From Melioribacter roseus (GTDB lineage: Bacteria > Bacteroidota > Ignavibacteria > Ignavibacteriales > Melioribacteraceae), in contig DYHC01000038.1 of the NCBI GenBank assembly GCA_020724325.1, positions 2,971 through 10,815 on the forward strand: DNA of 7,845 bases, in the 5' to 3' direction. The translations under genes were made by a program, and so were the position numbers. Under the pieces are notes generated by a model, which searched no databases, was not told the DNA's origin, and saw only the letters and a program-made list of their open reading frames with translations. Positions within the stretch are counted from its first letter, which is position 1; each line of letters begins with the position of its first letter. Of the stretch, positions 1 to 5,812 are shown one piece after another.

Positions 1-302
1 TATCAAAGGTACTGCAAACTCTTACCAACAGCGGAATAATTGGATCTAAGAAAGGTAAATCGGGCGGTTTTTATCTTGCTAAAAGTCCCTCTAATATCAA
101 GTTGATTGATATTGTAGAGGCAATAGACGGTTTGGATGTATTCAAATCTTGTGTTCTCGGATTCCCCGGATGCTCTACCGAGAAGCCCTGCCCCGTGCAC
201 GATAAATGGGGAAAACTCCGCGATGAAGCATACAAAATGTTAAGCGAAGAAACTTTAGAACAATTGAAAGAAAAATCTATCAAAAAAATTATTTCTTTGT
301 GA
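1..302 (+). CDS. Rrf2-family Fe-S transcriptional regulator, C-terminal part
   Basis: This is the C-terminal ~99 residues of an Rrf2-family DNA-binding regulator (relatives: IscR, NsrR, RirA); the start lies left of the window. The open frame runs from base 3 to the TGA at 300-302. It begins inside the winged helix (SKVLQTLTNSGII, then the wing GKSGGFYLA) and passes through the usual dimerisation-helix start (LIDIVEAIDG). A three-cysteine cluster loop follows, with spacing C-x6-C-x5-C and a nearby His (CSTEKPCPVH). In this family such cysteines bind a [2Fe-2S] or [4Fe-4S] cluster that senses NO, oxygen or Fe-S status. The TTG at 102 is not a believable start because homologous sequence continues upstream of it. 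The gene sits 7 bp before the PH-domain gene and is probably co-transcribed with it. An NsrR-like NO-sensing role would suit the convergent nos operon, but the DNA-recognition helix and target sites are not visible. Confidence 0.86.
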   Translation, partial: SKVLQTLTNSGIIGSKKGKSGGFYLAKSPSNIKLIDIVEAIDGLDVFKSCVLGFPGCSTEKPCPVHDKWGKLRDEAYKMLSEETLEQLKEKSIKKIISL

Positions 303-309
303 GGGAAAC

Positions 310-912
310 ATGAGAACAAATTTAAGAAAAGACGAAACACTTTTATTCGAAACAAGAAAGCATTGGTTTTTTCTGCTCGTTCCATTTTTCATTGCGCTCT
401 TATTAATTGCTTTTTCTATTTATATCTATTTCAAACTGGAAGAGAAGAATAATTTGTACTTATTTATACCTGTATTCGCAATTCTTTATTTTATTTTCCG
501 TTATTATTCATGGAAGAATGACCTTTGGGCGGTTACGAATATAAGAGTAATTGATGAAAGGGGCGTTTTTACAATTAACTCGAAAGAAAGTCCTATCGAT
601 AAAATAAACAATGTTGCCTACCGTCAAACAATTTTGGGCAGATTATTTGGCTACGGCGATGTTCAGATTCAGACGGCAGCAGAAATGGGAGAAACAAGCT
701 ATACAAATATTTCTCATCCCGGTAAATTGAAAGAAGCGCTGTCGAACGCAATGGAGCTTTACAAAGAAACTCAAATGAATAAACAAGCCTTTAAATTTGC
801 CGATGCTGTTGACGGAGAAATTAACGAGGCAACAAAAGAGTGTCCTTATTGTGCAGAAATAATAAAAGCGAAGGCGAAAGTATGCCGTTATTGCGGAAAA
901 GAATTACAATAA
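310..912 (+). CDS. membrane protein with bacterial PH domain and C-terminal zinc ribbon
   Basis: A 200-residue protein of unknown function. Two hydrophobic segments (about residues 19-41 and 48-66) form a membrane hairpin. They are followed by a bPH_2/YdbS-like pleckstrin-homology domain (about 67-150) with the typical pattern LWAVTNIRVIDERG, then SPIDKINNVAYRQTILGRLFGYGDVQIQ split across its strands. After a polar linker, the C-terminus is a zinc ribbon with C178-x2-C181 and C192-x2-C195 (ECPYCAEIIK, then VCRYCGKEL). The ATG at 310 is preceded by GAGGGA, which overlaps the stop codon of the Rrf2 gene, so translational coupling is likely. The zinc ribbon probably binds one Zn2+ in the cytoplasm and may act in protein contact. 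The last 9 bp overlap the 3' end of the convergent methyltransferase gene. The domain assignment is confident; the cellular job is unknown. Confidence 0.88.
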   Translation: MRTNLRKDETLLFETRKHWFFLLVPFFIALLLIAFSIYIYFKLEEKNNLYLFIPVFAILYFIFRYYSWKNDLWAVTNIRVIDERGVFTINSKESPIDKINNVAYRQTILGRLFGYGDVQIQTAAEMGETSYTNISHPGKLKEALSNAMELYKETQMNKQAFKFADAVDGEINEATKECPYCAEIIKAKAKVCRYCGKELQ

Positions 913-1677
913 TTGTTTTTTGTATGCCTCAATAAAAATATCTTTTGAGCTTTTCAATTCAAGGCTGCCGCCGCTAAAATTATTGCTCAAATTTATTTTG
1001 GTAAATCCGGCTTTTTTTAAGTAAAACAAGATTTGTTTTTTTGTGTGAGGATAGTGAATTGTTTGAACAAGTTTGAAATTTTTGGACTGATTAACCGGAA
1101 ATGACAGAATATTAAAATCAATTTTTGTTTTAGCGAAATCATAGAAACGAATTATTACCTGCCCGTCTCTTACAGCAATATTATTGATTCTTTTTCTCTC
1201 CCGGATTATCAAACTATAATTAAGAATATGAAGAAAGGCTTTTCCGCCGGGTTTAAGCAATTCATAAATTTTGACGAAGGCGTTTTTGAGTTCGCTCAAA
1301 GATAGATGCGCAATAGTATTTCCTACCGAAACTACGTAATCGAACTTGTTATTATATTTTCCTGAAATTGATTGAAACGAATTGATGCTTGGTTTAATAT
1401 TCACTTTATATTTTATAGCATTCTCTTTTGTTTTTTGAATCATATCCGGTGACGGATCGAAAGAAGTAACAGAGTGACCATTTATTGCAAGAGCAATTGA
1501 ATCGAGTCCAATTCCACAGCCGATATCTGCTACCCGTCCGGGATTCGCAAAAATATTTTTGTATGAATCAATACGCAACTCCAGATTTTTCTCAAAATCG
1601 ATCATCTTTCCATAAAAACCGGATATTTCATTATAAAAATTTTTGCTGTTCAGCATAGACATTTTTTCTTTGTTCAT
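904..1677 (-). CDS. class I SAM-dependent methyltransferase
   Basis: A 257-residue Rossmann-fold methyltransferase. Motif I is at residues 49-60 (VADIGCGIGLDS). The acidic residue at the end of strand 2 is D74 in SFDPSPDMI, strand 4 is FDYVVSVGNTIAH (about 112-124), and the post-III motif is LKPGGKAFLHI (141-151). Length and motif layout resemble the Methyltransf_11/25 small-molecule enzymes. The substrate cannot be read from the sequence. The start at 1677 has only a weak purine stretch (GAAAG) before it; Met6 or Met8 are alternatives and would not affect the domain. It is the last gene of the minus-strand run, 21 bp after the DUF1858-DUF2249 gene, and overlaps the convergent PH-domain gene by 9 bp. 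A link to nos function is only positional. Confidence 0.9.
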   Translation of the reverse strand: MNKEKMSMLNSKNFYNEISGFYGKMIDFEKNLELRIDSYKNIFANPGRVADIGCGIGLDSIALAINGHSVTSFDPSPDMIQKTKENAIKYKVNIKPSINSFQSISGKYNNKFDYVVSVGNTIAHLSLSELKNAFVKIYELLKPGGKAFLHILNYSLIIRERKRINNIAVRDGQVIIRFYDFAKTKIDFNILSFPVNQSKNFKLVQTIHYPHTKKQILFYLKKAGFTKINLSNNFSGGSLELKSSKDIFIEAYKKQLL

Positions 1678-1698
1678 ACTTTCAATAGAAATTTTTAT

Positions 1699-2220
1699 CT
1701 AATTCATTTTTATATAAGTATAAAAAGAGGACTCACTACGCTTCTCGGTAAATGTAACAAGCCCTTTATCCTCAAGTATTTTAATCAATGGCGCCGGAAT
1801 AAAAGGAGTTATTAGCAGATAGATTTCATCGCCTTGTAATTGCAGCACGTCCTTTGTAACCTTTGCAGCAGGATGAATACCGCTTTCAAGGTCTATTGAT
1901 GCATCGTACTCAAACTTAATTTTGTCGTTCTTTACCCAATCGGGTTTTGGTTTAACAGCCGAAGGTTCTTCTATTAGCAGAGTTTCTTCCTGATCAACTG
2001 CTTTTCTCAAACGGTTTATCATTTCTGAAATAGAAACATTTCCAACAACCGCAGCTTGTTTAAGAGTAGTAACTTTTGCAATTGTTTTCCTTAGAACAGG
2101 GTTTTTTAATTTCTTAAAAACAGGCGCAATTTCTATCAATTTTTCTTCGAGCTCTGGATACGCATTTAATAAATCTCCTACTAAAGTTTTTGGTGTAATA
2201 TCAATTTTATTGCTTGTCAT
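1699..2220 (-). CDS. DUF1858-DUF2249 two-domain protein
   Basis: A 173-residue soluble protein with two small domains. Residues about 6-72 match the DUF1858 pattern: an early ITPKTLVGDLLNAYPE, then APVFKKLKNPVLRKTIAKV, then a helix-turn region ending SISEMINRLRKAV. An acidic and Pro-rich linker (about 78-97) leads to a DUF2249-like C-terminal domain (about 105-173) with the pattern GIHPAAKV, GDEIYLLITPFIPAPLIKIL and a final strand ending YTYIKMN. DUF2249 is a small TusA-like alpha/beta fold in family descriptions. The protein has no cysteine and only one histidine (H116), so it is unlikely to hold an Fe-S cluster itself. Its ATG lies 14 bp inside the preceding DUF438 gene, with a strong Shine-Dalgarno there, so the two are translationally coupled and probably act together. 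Both domains recur beside hemerythrin and nitrogen-oxide genes; the molecular role is unknown. Confidence 0.88.
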   Translation of the reverse strand: MTSNKIDITPKTLVGDLLNAYPELEEKLIEIAPVFKKLKNPVLRKTIAKVTTLKQAAVVGNVSISEMINRLRKAVDQEETLLIEEPSAVKPKPDWVKNDKIKFEYDASIDLESGIHPAAKVTKDVLQLQGDEIYLLITPFIPAPLIKILEDKGLVTFTEKRSESSFYTYIKMN

Positions 2221-3442
2221 ATTGTAATATTCTCCTTTCGCCGTCTATATTTCTGTATTCGTTAATATCGTGGGTGACTTCAAGTGTTCCAAGGTATTCG
2301 CCGTTATTGTTTCTAACAGCGTAATAGGCAATGTGAACGTATTTGCCCTGGAAATTAATCCAGAATTTAGCTGAATTTTGTCTGCCAGATTTGAAATCCT
2401 CGACAATCTGATTAACAATATGAACACTTGACGGCGGATGGCAGTATTGAACCTGTCTTCCTAGAACAGCTTTTGGTCTCTGGAAAATTCTATCTGTTCC
2501 GTGCGAAAAGAATTTAACTTTATCATCCTTATCCACAAATGTTATATCGAGCGGGATGCTGTTGAAAATAGCTTCCAGCTCTTCTCGGTTAAGTGTTCCA
2601 TTCTCAAATTTTATTTTGTCGGATGAATCAGTTTTAGGGGCTTCATTAATTGAAAAAGTCGGCTCCCACTTTGTATCCGGTGAATACAAGCAGTAACCAA
2701 TTTCATCGCTCTGCTGGTAAATGTCGTACCACTCAATCTCGGTAAGCGTATCCATGCACATCGGAAAGAGAATCTGCTCCTCTTTAAATATCATTTCTTC
2801 AATTGCGAGTAATGTAGGCGAAAACATTAATTCAATAAAACCATTAACAACCTCTGCCTCAGCATCATCCTTGTTAGCAAAAAGCTGAAAACAGGATTTC
2901 AAGAATTCTCTAATTTCATCGTGTTTGCCCCACATAACAATCGGCGGTCCGGTTATCTGATGCTTTTCCAGGAAAGGAAACAGCAGATTTTCTTTTCTTA
3001 AGTAATGTTTTTCGATATCCATAAGTGCGTTGAAATTTTCGTTTATCGCCGAAAGCAAATCGGAAGCGTTTCCCTGTTTATTTCCTTTTTGAAATTCATG
3101 AAACAAATTTTTGATTCCGTTAATTACTTTTTGAATTTCTTTATTCTCTTTGACGAACGTATCCACCGGATGACCTTCTGGAATCTGCTTTGCGAGTGTT
3201 AAATCGATATTTCCTTTTAATGCTTCGGTGTGAAGGTCGCAGAACTTTAATACTTCTTCGCGGTCAAGTCCATCAGCAATTAATTCCTCTTCTGCCCGAA
3301 CAACATCGCCGTAAGGAACGCTTCCAAGCAATTTTTTCAATTTGGATTTTGTTTCTTCAACTGAACTGCCACTGTGCAAATCAAGGATGAGCCTTTTTAA
3401 TTGATCAATCCGATTTCTTTGATTGTTTATTAGTTCACTCAT
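2207..3442 (-). CDS. DUF438 / hemerythrin-like / PAS domain protein
   Basis: A 411-residue cytoplasmic protein with three domains. Residues about 12-80 are DUF438 (RIDQLKRLILDLHSG, then YGDVVRAEEELIADGL and VLKFCDLHTEAL). Residues about 88-235 are a hemerythrin-like HHE four-helix bundle. Candidate iron ligands are H91 (EGHPVDTF), H146 and E150/E151 region (EKHYLRKENLLFPFLEKH, with H161), H174 (GKHDEIREF) and E221/E222 (IFKEEQILFPM). Residues about 285-400 are a PAS domain of the PAS_10 type, with the marker stretch GRQVQYCHPPSSVHIVNQI and a final strand YLGTLEVTHDINEYR. Hemerythrin-like domains bind a di-iron centre that meets O2 or NO, or repairs Fe-S clusters (as in YtfE/RIC). No output domain follows the PAS, so signalling would go through a partner, plausibly the overlapping DUF1858-DUF2249 protein. 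The start at 3442 has a clear AAGGTGA upstream. A role in NO sensing or protection beside nos is an inference. Confidence 0.92.
   Translation of the reverse strand: MSELINNQRNRIDQLKRLILDLHSGSSVEETKSKLKKLLGSVPYGDVVRAEEELIADGLDREEVLKFCDLHTEALKGNIDLTLAKQIPEGHPVDTFVKENKEIQKVINGIKNLFHEFQKGNKQGNASDLLSAINENFNALMDIEKHYLRKENLLFPFLEKHQITGPPIVMWGKHDEIREFLKSCFQLFANKDDAEAEVVNGFIELMFSPTLLAIEEMIFKEEQILFPMCMDTLTEIEWYDIYQQSDEIGYCLYSPDTKWEPTFSINEAPKTDSSDKIKFENGTLNREELEAIFNSIPLDITFVDKDDKVKFFSHGTDRIFQRPKAVLGRQVQYCHPPSSVHIVNQIVEDFKSGRQNSAKFWINFQGKYVHIAYYAVRNNNGEYLGTLEVTHDINEYRNIDGERRILQYDKQ
2232..2237 (-). promoter_or_regulatory. Shine-Dalgarno of the DUF1858-DUF2249 gene, inside the DUF438 gene
   Basis: On the minus strand AAGGAG stands 11 bases before the ATG at 2220, inside the last codons of the DUF438 gene. 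It supports the overlapping start at 2220 and translational coupling of the two genes. Confidence 0.7.
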
Positions 3443-3445
3443 TAT

Positions 3446-3452
3446 TCACCTT
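3446..3452 (-). promoter_or_regulatory. Shine-Dalgarno of the DUF438-hemerythrin-PAS gene
   Basis: On the minus strand AAGGTGA lies in the 14-bp gap after the stop of the ferredoxin-domain gene, 3 bases from the ATG at 3442. It fixes this start and shows that this genome uses Shine-Dalgarno signals. Confidence 0.7.
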
Positions 3453-3456
3453 TTGA

Positions 3457-4290
3457 TTATAGCTCAACTTCTTTTACGATATTACCATTTATTCCAATAA
3501 CAAATACTTTAACCGGGATTTCATTTTCTGAATACTCTCTTGCCTGAGAAACAAGCTGAACCAATCCGCCGCAGCAAGGAACTTCCATAACCATAACGGT
3601 TATTGACTTTACTTTTGACTCATTCATTAATGTGATCAGTTTATCAAGATAAATCTGCTTGTTGGAATCGAGTTTGGGACAAGCAATTGAAAGTGTTTTT
3701 CCTTTCATAAAATCCTTGTGAAACTCGCCGTATGCAAAGGCGCAACAATCAGCAGCAAGAAGCAGATCGGATTGTCTAAAGTATGCAGCTGCCGGATTAA
3801 TAAGATGCATCTGTATTGGCCAGTTAGTCAATTGTGAGGTTCTAATTCCGATATCAGATACTTCGGCTGCCGCAATAGTTTTTTGTTGACTGCCCGGACA
3901 CGAGCCGGCATTCTGTTTATCTTTTACTTCATCATCAAGTAAGGGTACAGCAATCTTATGGTCATTCAAATAATCAACGGCCTGTGCAAAATATTCAAAT
4001 TCTTTGTGATCGCGTAAGTGTTTAAGATGGGCTTTAATTACGTTCGCTCCTCCCTTTGCAATAGTTTCCATAACTATTGCTTCGTTATACGGTTCAGCTT
4101 CTCTTGTTTCGATTGTAATTGCGCCGTGCGGACACTCGGAAATACAAGCACCAAGCCCATCGCAGAAGAGATCGCTAATCAATCTAGCTTTGCCGTCTAT
4201 AATTTGAAGAGCGCCTTCTGCACAAGCGGGAACGCATACGCCGCATCCGTCGCATAACTCTTCATCTATTTTAATTATCTCTCTTATCAT
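3457..4290 (-). CDS. 4Fe-4S ferredoxin-domain protein with extra C-terminal cysteines
   Basis: A 277-residue soluble iron-sulfur protein. The N-terminus is a two-cluster ferredoxin fold. The first motif is complete (C13, C16, C19, C23 in CDGCGVCVPAC). The second is CDGLGACISECP with C43, C49 and C53 only; the position where a second Cys normally stands is Leu46. The remaining ~200 residues hold C131 in SCPGS, paired C182-C183 in LAADCCAFA, C204 in ACPKLD and paired C239-C240 in EVPCCGGL, which may bind another cluster or metal or form redox-active thiols. There is no signal peptide, so it should be cytoplasmic. It is familiar as an anaerobe 'ATP-binding/4Fe-4S protein' type without a defined reaction. 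AGGAT precedes the ATG at 4290 at good spacing. It lies 27 bp after nosY and 14 bp before the hemerythrin gene. Electron transfer to the hemerythrin partner or sensing of redox state is a reasonable inference. Confidence 0.9.
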   Translation of the reverse strand: MIREIIKIDEELCDGCGVCVPACAEGALQIIDGKARLISDLFCDGLGACISECPHGAITIETREAEPYNEAIVMETIAKGGANVIKAHLKHLRDHKEFEYFAQAVDYLNDHKIAVPLLDDEVKDKQNAGSCPGSQQKTIAAAEVSDIGIRTSQLTNWPIQMHLINPAAAYFRQSDLLLAADCCAFAYGEFHKDFMKGKTLSIACPKLDSNKQIYLDKLITLMNESKVKSITVMVMEVPCCGGLVQLVSQAREYSENEIPVKVFVIGINGNIVKEVEL

Positions 4291-4317
4291 TGTTATCCTA
4301 TAATGTGTGTGTAAATA

Positions 4318-5106
4318 CTAAAAATCTTTTCTTGAAAATTTTGCTTTACCAATTATCAATGGAATAATAGTCCATGCTGTTAATGAAAAAATGGAAATCC
4401 CCGTTCCTAAGTTAGTATTAAAAAATTTTTGAAACACCGCGCCGGTATATCCCATAAGAGCTGCCACATCAAGTTTAAGGGTGACTAAAATTCTTGCCAG
4501 ATCAACCGGGTTTAAAATCGAAAATCCGATTAATGCTTTTTCCAGCGGATAATTTTGAAAAACGTTTATCATCAACAATAATAACCCGTCATACAATACA
4601 GAAAACAAGAGCCATGCAAAAATTGATAAACCAAGCCCCAGTATCTTGTTGTCATTCCATGTTGCTATTAAAAAAGAGACCGAAACAAAAATGGAAGTCT
4701 GGAACAATCCGGTAATAAACAAAAATAATAATGGAATTTGAAACAGAATATCCCGGCTTAAAAAAACCAGCGGGATTAACGTGCCGATAAAAAAACTGAG
4801 CACAAGAGGAATTACTAATCCAAGATATAAACCCAGGTAGAGAATATTTCTTTTTATCGGCTGTGATAAAATCAATATTATATAATCTTTGTTGTTGTAT
4901 AAGTAAACAGTTCCAAAGATTATTGAAACCAGCGGAATAATCATAAGCGCCACGTTTAACAAGCTTAATATTATTTTAGATTGGTCATTAGAAAACTGAA
5001 TCAATCCGTATGTAAGTATTAAATAAAATACTGTGTAGAATAAAATCCACCTGCTTCTGGAAATATCATGTATTTGATACAGGATTATTTTGAATAATAT
5101 TTTCAT
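4318..5106 (-). CDS. nosY: NosY, ABC permease for nitrous oxide reductase maturation
   Basis: A 262-residue membrane protein with about six hydrophobic helices (near residues 20-37, 45-69, 88-116, 123-148, 155-182 and 236-256), of the ABC-2 permease class. NosY is the membrane part of the NosDFY complex that is needed to assemble the copper-sulfur site of periplasmic NosZ. Identity rests on the membrane pattern, the conserved late stretch FSILNPVDLARI (195-206) typical of NosY, and position directly after nosF. The coding region begins 1 bp after the nosF stop codon (TGA-A-ATG), which implies tight translational coupling. The length is close to the usual ~270 residues. It is followed after 27 bp by the ferredoxin-domain gene on the same strand. 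Confidence 0.93.
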   Translation of the reverse strand: MKILFKIILYQIHDISRSRWILFYTVFYLILTYGLIQFSNDQSKIILSLLNVALMIIPLVSIIFGTVYLYNNKDYIILILSQPIKRNILYLGLYLGLVIPLVLSFFIGTLIPLVFLSRDILFQIPLLFLFITGLFQTSIFVSVSFLIATWNDNKILGLGLSIFAWLLFSVLYDGLLLLMINVFQNYPLEKALIGFSILNPVDLARILVTLKLDVAALMGYTGAVFQKFFNTNLGTGISIFSLTAWTIIPLIIGKAKFSRKDF

Positions 5107-5107
5107 T

Positions 5108-5812
5108 TCAGTTACCCGTCATAATAGAAGCAATGGCTCTTTCCAAATTCTGTTTTTCAGTTGAGTTGATAAGTTTATTTATGGTTCCGTTAAACCGGAT
5201 TTGTCCCTCTAGTAGAAATACAACCTGTTCTGCAAGTTCTTCCAGTTCGCTTAGAATGTGCGAAGTAAAAATAATTGTCTTACCGTTGTTGTGTTCTTTG
5301 ATAATCTTGTCTTTCAATAAGCTGCTTGATACAGGGTCTAAACCGGCGGTCGGTTCATCGAGTATTAGTAACTGCGGATTGAAGAGGAAAGCGATACATG
5401 CATTAACCTTTTGTCTCGTTCCGCCAGATAGATTTTTCAACCTCTTCTTAAATTCTTTCTGAAGATTAAATTTATCGATTAATTCATAATCGTATGTTTT
5501 TGTGTTTTCCCGTAAGTTTTTAATCATATTGACGATTTCTTCTACGGTTAAATTTTCCGGGAAGCTTGCAATCTGTGGCATGTAGCCGATCTTTTCACGG
5601 TAAGTGAAATTTCCGTTCAACCTTTCACCGTCTAAAAATATTGCACCGTTAGTTGGCTTCACTAATCCAAGAATTGATTTTATTAATGTTGTTTTGCCAG
5701 AAGCGTTAGGTCCTACTAAATATGTAATTGAGCCGCTTTCTATTTCCATGGAAACATTTATCAGCGCATCTAACCATCCAAATCTTTTTCTTAAGTTCTC
5801 AATTTTAATCAT
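5108..5812 (-). CDS. nosF: NosF, ABC ATPase for nitrous oxide reductase maturation
   Basis: A 234-residue cytoplasmic ABC ATPase with all core motifs intact: Walker A GPNASGKT (34-41), Q-loop Gln80 in GYMPQ, signature LSGGTRQK (128-135), Walker B LLILDEP (148-154) followed by the D-loop TAGLDP, and H-switch His185 in TSHILSELEELA. The LSGGTRQKVN signature and the length are as in NosF. It powers the NosY permease, coupling ATP hydrolysis to the periplasmic NosD/NosL copper-delivery steps of NosZ maturation. Its ATG overlaps the nosD stop codon (ATGA, 5809-5812) and nosY begins 1 bp after its own stop, so nosD, nosF and nosY form a translationally coupled block. Confidence 0.95.
   Translation of the reverse strand: MIKIENLRKRFGWLDALINVSMEIESGSITYLVGPNASGKTTLIKSILGLVKPTNGAIFLDGERLNGNFTYREKIGYMPQIASFPENLTVEEIVNMIKNLRENTKTYDYELIDKFNLQKEFKKRLKNLSGGTRQKVNACIAFLFNPQLLILDEPTAGLDPVSSSLLKDKIIKEHNNGKTIIFTSHILSELEELAEQVVFLLEGQIRFNGTINKLINSTEKQNLERAIASIMTGN

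Noticed and set aside
906..921. ACAAT-A-ATTGT dyad followed by a T-run, as a terminator for the plus-strand genes
   Set aside because: The stem is very short, AT-only apart from one G-C pair, and the loop is too small. It also lies inside coding sequence of the convergent gene.
3005..3390. Plus-strand open frames opposite the DUF438-hemerythrin-PAS gene
   Set aside because: They are antisense to a well-supported gene, have no recognisable domains or good ribosome site, and look like chance frames.
4304..4312. Short TG repeat in the nosY/ferredoxin-gene gap
   Set aside because: Only about four and a half units in a 27-bp gap; no sign that it is a promoter element or a phase-variable tract.
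4291..4317. Possible internal promoter before the ferredoxin-domain gene
   Set aside because: The gap is too short for a promoter, apart from use of nosY coding DNA, and no clear -35/-10 pair or Bacteroidota-type -7/-33 pair was recognised.
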